Shown here one piece after another: positions 40,960-51,121 of a stretch of 64,000 nt of DNA. The position numbers and the translations under genes are program-made. Position 1 is the first letter of the stretch. Each line of letters starts with the position of its first letter. The notes beneath the pieces were generated by a model. It was given only the letters and a program-made list of their open reading frames with translations. It was not told the DNA's origin and did no database searches. This DNA comes from Tigriopus japonicus. Lineage: Eukaryota; Arthropoda; Copepoda; Harpacticoida; Harpacticidae. The stretch is from contig JAAGOF010000300.1 in NCBI GenBank assembly GCA_010645155.1, positions 622,585 through 686,584 of the forward strand. Direction: 5' to 3'.

Positions 40960-43338
40960 ATGGCGTATTATTGTTCGTGGGGTGTTTGTTCCTCGAAATC
41001 CTACATATCGGAAGCTGGCATATCATTTGCATCATTTCCTAGGCAAAGTTCTCGGCTTCGACGGTGGGCCTGATTATGTGGACGGAAAGATTTTGCTTAC
41101 AAAGAAGTGGGAATCCACTCCAGAATTTGTAGCAAACAGTTTCCCAAAAATACCAATATGAATCGCCCTAAAAATTTACAATTGGAACCTCTCTACGCTT
41201 CAAAGGCAAATGTTCTAAAGCCAGCAAGGTTGACTCGTGTAAGTCAGAACTCAATTTTTCCCACTGAAACTCGTAAGAGAAAGAAAAGGCTAAAATGTCA
41301 GTCCCAAGGAAAAAAAAGACAAATGCTTCCCAATGAAAGTTCAGAAGGATTGACAGAGAAACTTCAAGCTCAAGATCAGTCGTTTATTGAGCCACGTGAG
41401 ATCACTGAAGATGATCCAATCATTGAGCCACGTGAAATCCCAGAAGATGATCCAATCATTGAGCCACGTGAGATCCCAGAAGATGATCTAATCATTGAAC
41501 CAAGTTGTATCCCAAAAAACCATGCCATCATGGAACTAGGGAATATCTCAAATGACCCTGTGGTTGTCAAAAGGCTTGATGTTCCAGGAAATTGGCCCAT
41601 CGTCAAACCAAGCAATACTCCAGAACAGCCTTTAGTTGCTCAACCATTTGGCATTCCTGAGGCCTTAAATCAACTAAAGATACCTGAATGTCGTGAGGTT
41701 CTTGAGTTTCAGGAACTCGGGAAAACGGGTCCACCTAATGTTGAAAATCTGCTACTGTCTCTGCAACCTCGGCCCATTGAACACTTGCCTCTGGGAACAA
41801 GTACAACTTCAAAAGTATTTGGTCGTTTAACACAAGCAAATCAAGTTCAGCTTGACCATTCGTCCACTAATGACATAAATAGAAATATAAGTTGTCATGG
41901 ATGGACCCAAAGCCTCACTTTTAGATCTTGCATCACTAAAGAACCTAGAGCTTCACCTCAAGATATGAGAACAATACCAGCTGTCCAAATCCTAACTCCT
42001 TGGCCTTCTCAATTATCCATACAAATCATTAAATCCTCTGAAATTCAAAAACAAACCATGGTCCAAGAGCAGACACTCAATGTTGTGCCACCATCAAAAA
42101 TCCTTCAAGACCTCATAGTTTTGGAGGATGTGGATGAGAAAAGAACAATGGACGAGGCATCACTGAAAATCAATGAACAAGATAGCGTCATGAAACTAAA
42201 TGAGAAGAAACCCCTGGCCCAAAAACCAAACAAAACCAGCGTGGAAAAATGCGTTCAAGTGGAGATTTCGGAATTCAAGACTTATTGAACCTTGAAGTGC
42301 GAAACCACCATCTTAAAGCGAACCCTTCAAGCTATGAATGCCCCAAGTAATCCCGAGTCCAAAATGGCAAAGGAGATGAAGTTCATTAATGGTACGTCTT
42401 GATAAGTTAAAACGTTGTTATACAAACTTTTTCAACATCAATCATTCTTTTCAGGCAGTCATACCACTTTTCGACTTTTCACTGGGTTAACTCGAGAACA
42501 ATACAACAGTTTGTACTCATTTTTATCCCCCGAAATATCCAATATGACTTATTGGCGAAGTGGTGTGAATTCGGCTACTCGATGCCGATTAATGTCGGAA
42601 GACATGCAGCTCGTGATGACACTTGTTCGGCTCCGCCAAGGAACTCCTTTATGGGAATTAAGTCTTAGATGGGGAATTTGCGAAAGAATCATGGGTGAAA
42701 TATTTGTTACCATGATTCAACTTTTGTACAACAAATTTCTTTTGACTGCAAAAGCAACGTTTCCTTCTCGGGATAAGCTCACTTACCCTCCTTCATTCAA
42801 AAACAAATTTTTGAAGAACTGTAGAGCAGTCATAGACTGTACTGAATTCAAATGTCAGTCCACACTCAACTATGAAGCCCAAGGAAATTTGTACTCCACG
42901 TATAAGCATCACACCACTGTGAAGGTGTTGATTGGAGTTAGTCCAACTGGGGCCATGGTATTTTGTAGTCGAGCTTTCGAGGGAGCCATTAGCGATAAAG
43001 TAATCGTAAAAAAATCAGGTTTCCTTAATGAAATAAACGCGGGCGATGTTATAATGGCGGATAAAGGTTTCACTATTTGGCATGAATTGGCCGAAAAAAA
43101 TGCAACATTGTTAATTCCTCCTTTTGCCGAAAAGGGAAAAAAACTTTCCCCTGACGACCTTCTCAAAACTAAAGTAATTGCTAAGGCCCGGATTCATGTC
43201 GAGCGTTTTAATGAGCGATTAAAACGCTTTAAAATTTTGAAGGGGACCATTCCTGGTTCGTTGTTTCCTCTCATGAGCCAATTAGTTTTGGTTTGTTCAA
43301 ACCTTGTCAATTTTTCTCCACCTCTATGTACTAAATAA
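40960..43338 (+). pseudogene. THAP-domain DDE_Tnp_4 transposase, two in-frame stops
   Basis: The joined frame is 40960-42391 plus 42455-43338 (intron GTACGT...TTTTCAG, 63 bp, phase 1), about 771 codons. Residues 1-61 form a THAP zinc finger (C5, C10, C57). TGA at 41071-41073 replaces residue 38, and Gln60 stands where the final His ligand should be. A second in-frame TGA lies at 42286-42288 (residue 443). Both could come from CGA by a single C-to-T change. The linker carries 12-residue repeats. The C-terminal part has an HTH_Tnp_4 region (about 487-545) and a DDE nuclease: D605 in IDCTEF, D680 in ADKGF and E727 in HVERFNERLK, so the catalytic triad is intact. The family cuts and pastes DNA through terminal inverted repeats. 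Its THAP finger normally binds the ends, so this copy is probably inactive unless the TGAs are read through. Confidence 0.85.
41389..41496 (+). repeat. 36 bp coding tandem repeat (EPREIPEDDPII)
   Basis: Three nearly identical 36 bp units encode the 12-residue motif EPREIPEDDPII (first copy EPREITEDDPII, third EPREIPEDDLII). Downstream the pattern fades through EPSCIPKNHAIM and a few less similar units to about 41640. It sits in the linker between the THAP and catalytic domains of the transposase. The acidic repeat could be a spacer or protein-contact region. Confidence 0.9.
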
Positions 43339-43339
43339 A
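43334..43339 (+). promoter_or_regulatory. AATAAA poly(A) signal overlapping transposase stop
   Basis: AATAAA overlaps the transposase stop codon TAA (43336-43338), so the 3' UTR would be very short. This fits the compact layout of a transposon gene. Confidence 0.6.
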
Positions 43340-43365
43340 TGTCCAATTGATGTAATTCTTGTTAT

Positions 43366-43371
43366 TTTATT
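43366..43371 (-). promoter_or_regulatory. AATAAA poly(A) signal for the nuclease gene
   Basis: TTTATT on + reads AATAAA on the minus strand, 89 bp past the stop of the SAP-SWIM-YqaJ gene and only 27 bp from the transposase stop. The two convergent transcripts would therefore nearly touch or overlap. Confidence 0.55.
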
Positions 43372-43459
43372 GACCTGTTTTTCTAATTAGTTTAATCCAA
43401 CGCGAAGTGCAACCTGGAATCCATAACGGGCGCTTCTAATCTTGAAAGAAAGTCAAATT

Positions 43460-45267
43460 CTAGATTGAGCAAGGTGATAACATTCGGGGACCACGATGTT
43501 CAAAGTATTCAACATGAAATGTACGTTTGACGTTCTCTTTAGCAACACCCACAGCTTCTTCGATAAACGTTTTGTCCAAGTTGATCCGTTCCAACCTTGT
43601 CCACTTTTTGGTCCACCAAAACAAGTGAGCATACTTAGCTCCTGTTACAAACATGCTCAATTGAATCTGATAATAGTATGAATGACTCTTTTTAACACTA
43701 ATCGATTTGTCCAAATTGATCCGAAACGGCAGAGTTCCCTTCTTTGACAGGGGTAGATTTTCGACCTCTGAAAACTCCATGTCTTTCAATGTGAATGGAC
43801 ATTTGATTTCCAGGACAATGAACCCATCCTTGTGAACGATGATGCCATCGGGGCTGACGCCAAACAAGGGGTCAATTTTCGATACAAAAAAACCGCACAA
43901 CATAACGTTACAGAGTTCTTGCTCCTCATAAGCCGTGCGAGCAATACCTTCGTGCGACCTCCCCCATTTAATGGCAATCAAATGCCCAATATCGGGAGGG
44001 TTCCATAACAAAGCGGTCCTCGCGGACACTGAGGAAATGAAGTACTTCAGAGTGCTGCCTGTAACCCGAAGGTTCCTATATTTGTGCCAATCCTCACTTT
44101 CGCCTTGACTCTCTGTTCCTTTGATGTGCAGTCCACTATCCGTTGAAAGAGCCACGTCACAAGGGGCTGTCGAGAGTTGATCAGCGAGGCTCTGACGCAA
44201 TTCATCAACAAGGATGCCGAGCACTTCTACTCGTTCCGGAGTGATTTGATAATCCTCGTACTCATACTTCAGCACTGTTTCAAAGGCGCAAACTTGGAGA
44301 TGGGCCGATTGTATGCAATTCAGCAAATGATTGGCTTGGTTTTGATTACCCATTTGTGGTGCGGGGTTGAAGTTGAGGTATCGTTCGGGATCATAATTCT
44401 TGTTGTATCTGAAGTAAATTTGAAGTGCATTAAGAATTTATGACAATATGTTGCCGAAAATCAATGTTAATTTTACCTCTTCTCCGTCACGACGGCAGGA
44501 TCTTTTTTCCGCGTACTCCCGCGCCCCCACTTCTGTGATTGAGAGGTACAAGTCACTCTCATTATAAATTCATGACCTAAAGCAAGATTCTCTAAGAGAT
44601 AGAGAACGGCGGCTACATGACAGCATTTACCGTCACTGGCAGCAGTACAACTACAATCGCAAAGGCCAATATCCCCAGATGGCAAAATTGTGACACGCGG
44701 CATTCTCAAGCTATCAGGTTCAGCAGCTTTGGGCATACTTGGATCACAATTGGCTCGAATCAAGATATTCCCAGTGTTAGGATGATTACATACTTCAAGG
44801 AAGCAAATGGATTTTGACATGTACAATGACCGGCCTTTGACAACAGGCTTATTCGTTCCCGCATGAACAACGTCCTGTCTGCCGCCTAGAGTTAACATTG
44901 CTGTTGCCTGTAAGCAACAATAGTAAGAAAACTAGTGTGGAAAACAATGGAAGATTTCAAAACATTATCACTATCACTTACATACCTCTGACAGGTACGA
45001 AACCACTTTTTCTAATGTGAATGTGGCAGGGATTTGAGCATTTTGATCCCCAGGAAGTACTTCTACCCAGGAAAGAGTAGGGTCATCATGTTCAAGCACA
45101 GAGTTTCGAGGCAACGTAGAGATGTGAGATGCATTCTGTAGAACTGGAGTATCTAAGTAAACTTGAGCCAAGCGAATTAACTCGGACTTGCTCCCAGTTG
45201 TGGGAAGACCCCGAGCCTTCAAGTAGGCCTTGAGATCGGCCACAGTGTTTGGAATATTGGCAGCCAT
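43460..45267 (-). CDS. SAP / SWIM zinc finger / YqaJ-type nuclease protein of the transposon
   Basis: Three exons on minus: 45267-44986, 44907-44477 and 44408-43460 (joints phase 0 and phase 2). All four splice sites are canonical, and the frame is open for 553 residues. The start ATG sits in GCCATGG. A SAP DNA-binding motif spans about residues 8-31 and a SWIM zinc finger (CDC ... CCH) about 177-192. A YqaJ-like PD-(D/E)xK nuclease starts near 343 with RNLRVTGS, then WGRSHEG, SPDG (D425) and LEIK (E438, K440), then a QIQLSMFVTGA segment. YqaJ relatives in phage act as exonucleases in recombination. Here the protein probably processes DNA ends during transposition or repair, which is inferred. 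No disabling change is visible, in contrast to the broken transposase beside it. Confidence 0.88.
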
Positions 45268-45390
45268 GGCAAACTCGAGGGTAAATGCTGAACAAAGTAA
45301 AACGCTTTGGATTTAAACGCCTTGAACGCCGGGTCACTTGTTTAGAAAAACCCAGGACTCCTCCACAAAATAAAAGTTGGCATTTTACAG

Positions 45391-48300
45391 AAATAAATCA
45401 TGAACTAGTGCGCAGAAATAGTCTGTTGCCAGACCCGAAATTATTGATTCAGCCTTAATCAACCCAAGTTCATGGCATATTGTACAAAATAGGAGAGTTT
45501 TAAACAATGGGCGAGCTTATTGGTTTGAATTGATTCATTTGACCTTTTCTGCAAATTCTACAAGGTGATCCTGATATAGTGTGTGTGTTTTCAGGCTTGA
45601 CGAAGAATTTCCTCCTTACCATATTTGACCATTCATCGTAATGACTTTAATGATAGTTCACATTTTTTTCCACGCATTGGATTGTTGGAACATCTAAGTA
45701 GTATACATATAATGATATCATGATTCTACAATCTCAAACAACAGAAAACGATCACGGTGTTAGGAAATTGAACTTTTTGGTTCAATCGTAAGCAAGGCCA
45801 ATTTGGCATTGGTGGCAAAACTGATTAGAGGGGTCCGGTAATGTGACTTATGGGATTATGGATTGAAAGAGGATATGGTAAATAATATTGTGAGATTTTG
45901 AAGCAAGTACAGACCATGCGATGGCGAATGATTATTGTGCTTGTAATGGAAAAGATCAAACGTTAAAACACCTTTTCCACCATACGTCGCTATGGAAAAA
46001 GGAGATTAATGAAAAGGTTTTTGAATGTTAGTCAGCTTGAAACCAGGAATAGTGGAAACAAAATGATCATTGAGGTAGCGTTAGGAGAAGCAAAATAGAC
46101 GATTGTAGACCCAAATATTTCTTAATTCGACCTGACGAAGTATCAATATAGATACAGCATGTAATTCATAAATTCATTTGGTATGGCCGACATGGCGCAC
46201 CACTTTTTTAGTGATGATAGGGTGCAAATTACTGGCACAATGGGGTTAAAACAAAAAATGGTTGTACTTCGACGTTTACTATTTAGGAGTCTCAGTGACA
46301 AATCTGGACCCAAATTATGAGATAAAAATATAGCACGAAATTTTTTGATCTGAAAGATTACGAAATGATCCAAAAAAGCCTCCTAAAAGTTGAGAAACGG
46401 AAATTTTCTGGTTATTTTCCATTTTTTTGACATGTCAATCTTCTGTATTTAACCGTTTTCCTGGGTTTAAACAACTTTTTCATTGGCAAGAATTCTGCAC
46501 CCTCGATTATAATTGAGTAGTTATCCCGAAACTGAGACTGCTTTTGGTTGAAGTTGCGTTTCCGTTGTGGCTTATAGAAGTCCCAAGGAGACAAGCATAG
46601 AAACAGGTTTGCGAGGGAAATCGAGCATTTTTCCCCTAACTTGAGAAACGACAAGAATGCCGATCTTCAACATATATTTTGTTTGGCTTTATATCATCGA
46701 ACAAAGCAAAAACGAACTTAAATAAAAACATGTACGGGATGATAACTTAGGAAACCCATTTTCTGTTTTAATTTTGATTAATGGCCTTGCACAAGGTTTT
46801 TTTTTGAATTGGTTCTGGATTTTTACTACCGCTACAAGGAAAGCGATTCTCTGTAATCAAGGATATCTCCCGACTGCTTCACTCCGATCCCCTACAGGAT
46901 TCGAACCTACGCCGTCTGGGGAAGCACTTACACTCGGCTCTTATAAGTACGCGCGGCCACTCTGGCTTCCTTTGGTTTGATTTTATTTTTAGTTTTTGAA
47001 ATGCTAGACATTAATTTTCTTTCAATTGGATCTAATTCTATCAAAATCAAAAACTTTCATAGCCAATTTGTACACGTTCATAAAGTACTTAAGCATGTTT
47101 TCAAGTAGTTGAACCTAAATTTTCTTATTTCAGCCTAGACGCTCACACTAAAGCGTCTTTATTTCAGCCTAACTGCGTGCAACAATATTTTGTCAAAAAC
47201 GGGTTAACACGTCAATTGGGTCAAAGCATTTAGACCACATTTTTTGGCTTGCACTGTACAATGACTCTTGAAGGTCAATGAATTCTTCCCCCTCCTACGG
47301 ATCCTCATCATCCCATATGACAAGAATGGGGAAATATGACCCAGCAACATTAGCCAAGGTTGCGTGGTTCGATTTGTCATAAAGTTCCGTGTCGCCATGT
47401 CAGCCTGAATTTCCTGCCAAAAGGCTTAGCCCATCCAGGTTGTCGGCCCACAATGAAGATGATTCCACGTCGACGCTTCGCTCTATCAAGTCTTGCAGAG
47501 AGCGAGTGGCCTGTGACACAGAATTCATACGTCGACTTATCCTTCAGTTTCCCCACTTTGACCGACTGGCAGCCATAATTCCATACCGTCTCGGTTTTCT
47601 GGAGCAGGGCTGGCCAGGAATTTTCCCCGGGATTCCGGGATCCTGGTACAAGATTTTCCACCGCTGAAAACGGGATAAGCAGGATTTTAAGTTTTTGAGT
47701 GATCACAGCACAAGATTTTCTAAATCATACAATTTGTCAGGTGTCAAAACCACAATTTTTTTTCAATCATAAGACCTATTTGTACACAAATTAACTTTTT
47801 TGTATGCATAACTTAATTTAAAAATTGAAAATCCTGCAAGTTTCCAAAAATCCCAGTGGATCCCATCCCCAGGATCCCAGGGATGGGATTCTTTGTGGCA
47901 GGAGAGGATTAAACCAACCTTGTTCAAGAGATACTCAAAAAGGGAAACATTTTTGGGAGAATCAGTATTTGAAAGTTGCATATGAGGAAATATTTCACAC
48001 TGAAAAGGAGCAGCAAAATTGCATTGACATTTTGTAATGTCAAAAATATGGTTTTTAGTTACCCATAATGTCATTTCCATAAAACTTTGCATTGAGTAGA
48101 GGTTCTACCCGGTTCTATCCCTATCAGGCGGGTAGGTTTATCCTGCCCTGTTAAAATGAAACAAAAACAAGTAGCAAGTGTGAGTTTTCTTCACTTTAGG
48201 TTAATGACCATTTCCGAATTCTACTTAAAATAAAATCAAGTTGAGGATAGAAATGAGCAAGGTCCAAAGGTCTATTGCTTACTAATTGACACATTTGTTT

Positions 48301-48765
48301 TGCAGAACATTGCAGTTTCTTTCAGTTTTGAGAAAGTAAATACCAGTATTTTTGGTTGATGTAAGAAAAAAATCTACAAATAATCCGGAAGCCCCAAAAG
48401 CCCACATACCAAGAAAATGACGGAGGTTTTTTTCACAACCTACCCTGCCTACTAGGGCCATGCACTGCATCCCTGACCCAAAACCTGGTCCTTGAATTGG
48501 CAAGCCTGCGACCGGTGGCCATCGTGAAGCAGTTGATGAAGAGGAAGAAGAATCCGAGTCTTCTTCTTCAACATCAAGAGCAACGTGAGTGCGTGTGTGT
48601 GAGGAGGCCCGTGACAAGCAGCGATTTCAGAGTCCGCCCCTCCCTCGAGCCTGGACTGAGCCGCTTTGGTGACCGCTTGGCGTGGATCGCGACTTCGTTT
48701 GAGGCGTCCTCGCTTCGTGTTCCCTCCTTTTCTTTCTTTCTCTCTGGCTTGCTTTTCCGAGCATC
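45391..48765. other. Intergenic region with repeat debris
   Basis: AT-rich DNA between the transposon and KDELR. It contains a tRNA-like B-box sequence (46887-46970, minus) and GGGATCC-rich segments near 47620-47690 and 47840-47900, whose wording recurs near 52600. Open frames on both strands at 47377-47706 look partly protein-like but match nothing I know. Bases from about 48500 are probably the KDELR promoter and 5' UTR. Confidence 0.55.
46887..46970 (-). repeat. tRNA-like sequence / possible SINE head
   Basis: On the minus strand the segment contains an A-box-like AGTGGCCGCGCG and a strong B-box GGTTCGAATCC, with a T-arm that pairs (two G-T wobbles). The presumed acceptor halves do not pair and no anticodon stem forms, so it is not a working tRNA. 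A tRNA-derived SINE or a decayed tRNA copy is most likely. Confidence 0.4.
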
Positions 48766-50404
48766 ATGAATATTTTCCGCCTGGCCGGGGATTTGTCCCA
48801 TTTGGCCGCCATCATCATCCTCTTGATCAAGATTTGGAAGACCCGCTCGTGTGCCGGCATCTCGGGTGAGCATCACGGACTTTGAAAGGCCAATCCTCGG
48901 CTAGATCTGTGGGAGAGACCAAGGATGTCGAAAAATATCTCCAGATGTCCTTGGATGGACATAGAAACAGAATCTTGAAATTTGGGAGAGTAATAATGCG
49001 AATAGTGTGTTAGGTTAAGTGCAAAACGGTCGACACCTAAATCGAGGAAAAATAACTAACCCAATTAACTACAATTAAGGAATACGTTTAAGGAAATATA
49101 GGAGGGTGCTCATCAACTAGCGGCATATATGATAGAAAACCACGAATTAATCCATTGAAATTCAGTTTTGTGCCGAAATATGAAATTTTGCTTTTGAATG
49201 AAATTTTAGCAAGAAAATTAGTTCCAATGACGATTGCATCTTGTTGAAAATTAAATCGCAAACCTTGGTTAAAAATGCAAAGTCACAATGTAAGAAACTA
49301 AACAGTGGATGCTCTCGCCAAACATCAAAGAGGTTATGAAGTTGAAAATAGGACGAGTCGAACGGACTCTTTGGGAGAGGAGGCAAACTACCAATCTGGC
49401 CAAATTGGTTAGAAAGCAAAGGTTCACTTTATCCATCGGCTACAGTTTATGGGACACATGTGACTACATGTAACGTGCTACATGAGATACATGTTTTGCT
49501 GTAATAAAGCGATCCAAGAACACCTTCGCCTTGTCAACGGTTCGCGTTTCTAGAAAGTGTAGATTTGGATCTAGAGGATTATTCATTCACGAATATCATC
49601 GCCTTGTCATACCAAGAATAAGAAGTTCAAGCGCCTGAATTTTTGGAATGATAGGTCACGAGTCTAATCGTATGATTTCTTGTTCATGTTTTGTTCGAAT
49701 GAACGTCATCACATTTATTTCTATGTCTTTTCAGGCCGCTCCCAGGTGTTGTTCGCCATCGTGTTTATCACTCGTTACTTGGATCTATTCACCAACTTCA
49801 TCTCGGCGTACAACACGGCCATGAAGGTGTTCTTCTTGGGCTCCTCCATTGGCACGGTGTACCTGATGTATTTAAAATTCAAGGCCACTTACGATCACAA
49901 CCATGACACTTTTCGGTGTGTAATTACTGGGTTGTCTGATTCCTAATGTTCGAATCCAACGGGTTTTTCAAATGTTTCTAGGATTGAGTTCTTGCTTCTG
50001 CCCACGGCCATACTTTCTCTTGTGCTGAACCACGAGTTTAGCGTCATGGAGATCTTGTGGACGTTTTCCATCTATTTGGAGTCTGTGGCGATCTTGCCCC
50101 AGTTGTTTATGGTCTCCAAAACGGGCGAGGCCGAATCGATCACATCGCACTATCTGTTTGCTCTGGGTTCTTATCGTGGACTTTACATCTTGAATTGGAT
50201 CTACCGTTACTACTTTGAAGGTAAATTATTTTTTGTCACCATCTAGTTGGAAGTAGTTGTAAAACAATCCTCTTTGTGTTTCCAGGATTCTATGATATCA
50301 TCGCCATCGTAGCCGGCTGCGTGCAGACAATCTTGTACTGCGATTTCTTCTATTTATACATCACAAAAGTGCTGAAGGGCAAGAAACTTCAGCTCCCGGC
50401 TTAA
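48766..50404 (+). CDS. KDELR: ER lumen protein-retaining receptor (KDEL receptor)
   Basis: Exons 48766-48865, 49735-49915, 49982-50220 and 50286-50404 join with GT-AG introns of 869, 66 and 65 bp to give 212 residues, the usual family length. It is a seven-helix membrane protein that captures escaped ER proteins with a C-terminal KDEL/HDEL signal in the Golgi and returns them by COPI vesicles. The protein starts [15 protein letters not shown] and ends KGKKLQLPA. Residues known to serve ligand binding or pH sensing are all present: H12, R47, D50, E117, Y158, R159, Y162, N165, R169 and D193. The dilysine-like tail KKLQLPA is the ER-return signal. Human KDELR1 has Ser at 209, whereas this protein has Gln. 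No in-frame upstream ATG is needed, since alignment to the family fixes the start. Confidence 0.97.
48866..49734 (+). other. KDELR intron 1 (869 bp)
   Basis: GTGAGC at the donor and TCTTTTCAG at the acceptor. It is more than ten times the length of the other KDELR introns. I see no gene or repeat in it. Confidence 0.85.
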
Positions 50405-50746
50405 AGCCTTCCCCAATCCCCCATTCGTGTGACGTGAGATGTGTAAATCAATGTGAATGTGAAGACCCCGGACAAAAAGGAGCCGCCACCGCCGCCACCA
50501 CCACCAACAACAACAACAACAACAACACAAACCACTCACGAGTCTGGCAATGATGAGAAAATATGAAGAAGAAAAAGGCGATGGAACCATCGCAAGGAGT
50601 CCCTTGATCATCCCAAAAGGGGACCTAGAGCGACCATGGCTTGATTCTTTCAACTGTTTATTCGACTATGTTGTTTTTCTTTTTGATAGAATGGATGGTT
50701 CTGTCTAGGGCTATCCCCATAACCGCCTTGCTTTGTATTATTATTA

Positions 50747-50752
50747 ATTAAA
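50747..50752 (+). promoter_or_regulatory. ATTAAA poly(A) signal of KDELR
   Basis: The common variant ATTAAA lies 342 bp after the KDELR stop and is followed by a T-rich then GT-containing stretch. It is the best candidate for the 3' end of the transcript. Confidence 0.5.
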
Positions 50753-51121
50753 GTTTTTACGAAGTCGCGCGTGTTCAATCATTGAGATGTGGTCAATTCT
50801 TATGTTTTTACAAAGGAAATAATGCTAGTTAGTTCATTCAACATCTAGGCAATGTATAGAACTTCATAAATCATACGAACGAGGGTTGAGATCCTCACAA
50901 GCCATTCACACACGAGTAGTACCAGGAAGGACTGTGTGGTGAAAGGAAGTTAGTCCCCTGAAGGAAGGAGGATTGTTCAGTCAAAGAGGCCGGCCCAAGG
51001 TTTGCAGTTCTCAGCTGACCTCGATATTCAGTGTTTCCACTAAAAGTGTGTGAGATACAGAGAGCTTTCATTTACGAAATCTACAAGAATATGAATTAGT
51101 ATACAACTTTGAAAGAGGGGA

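Larger units (their letters stand above)
40602..45390. mobile_element. ISL2EU-like (PIF/Harbinger group) DNA transposon, two convergent genes
   Basis: Seen: a THAP / DDE_Tnp_4 transposase gene on + (40960-43338) faces a SAP / SWIM / YqaJ gene on - (45267-43460), with 121 bp between the stops. Known: DDE_Tnp_4 is the PIF/Harbinger catalytic domain. From memory, ISL2EU elements pair a THAP-containing transposase with a YqaJ-like exonuclease. Inferred: this is one element. The ends are tentative. TGTAAAATGTCCAAC (40602-40616) and, inverted, TGTAAAATGCCAAC (45377-45390) match except for one gap, but I see no target-site duplication next to them. The true ends could lie anywhere outside 40960-45267. 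Confidence 0.75.

Noticed and set aside
40901..45364. Alternative transposon termini GGGAGTCC...TGGG (40905-40919) versus its inverted match at 45350-45364
   Set aside because: The match needs a four-base gap and has no target-site duplication; weaker than the TGTAAAATG pair.
47377..47706. Frames on both strands that might be a transposase remnant
   Set aside because: Neither strand shows a catalytic motif; the region overlaps GGGAT-rich repeat text, so only repeat debris is claimed.
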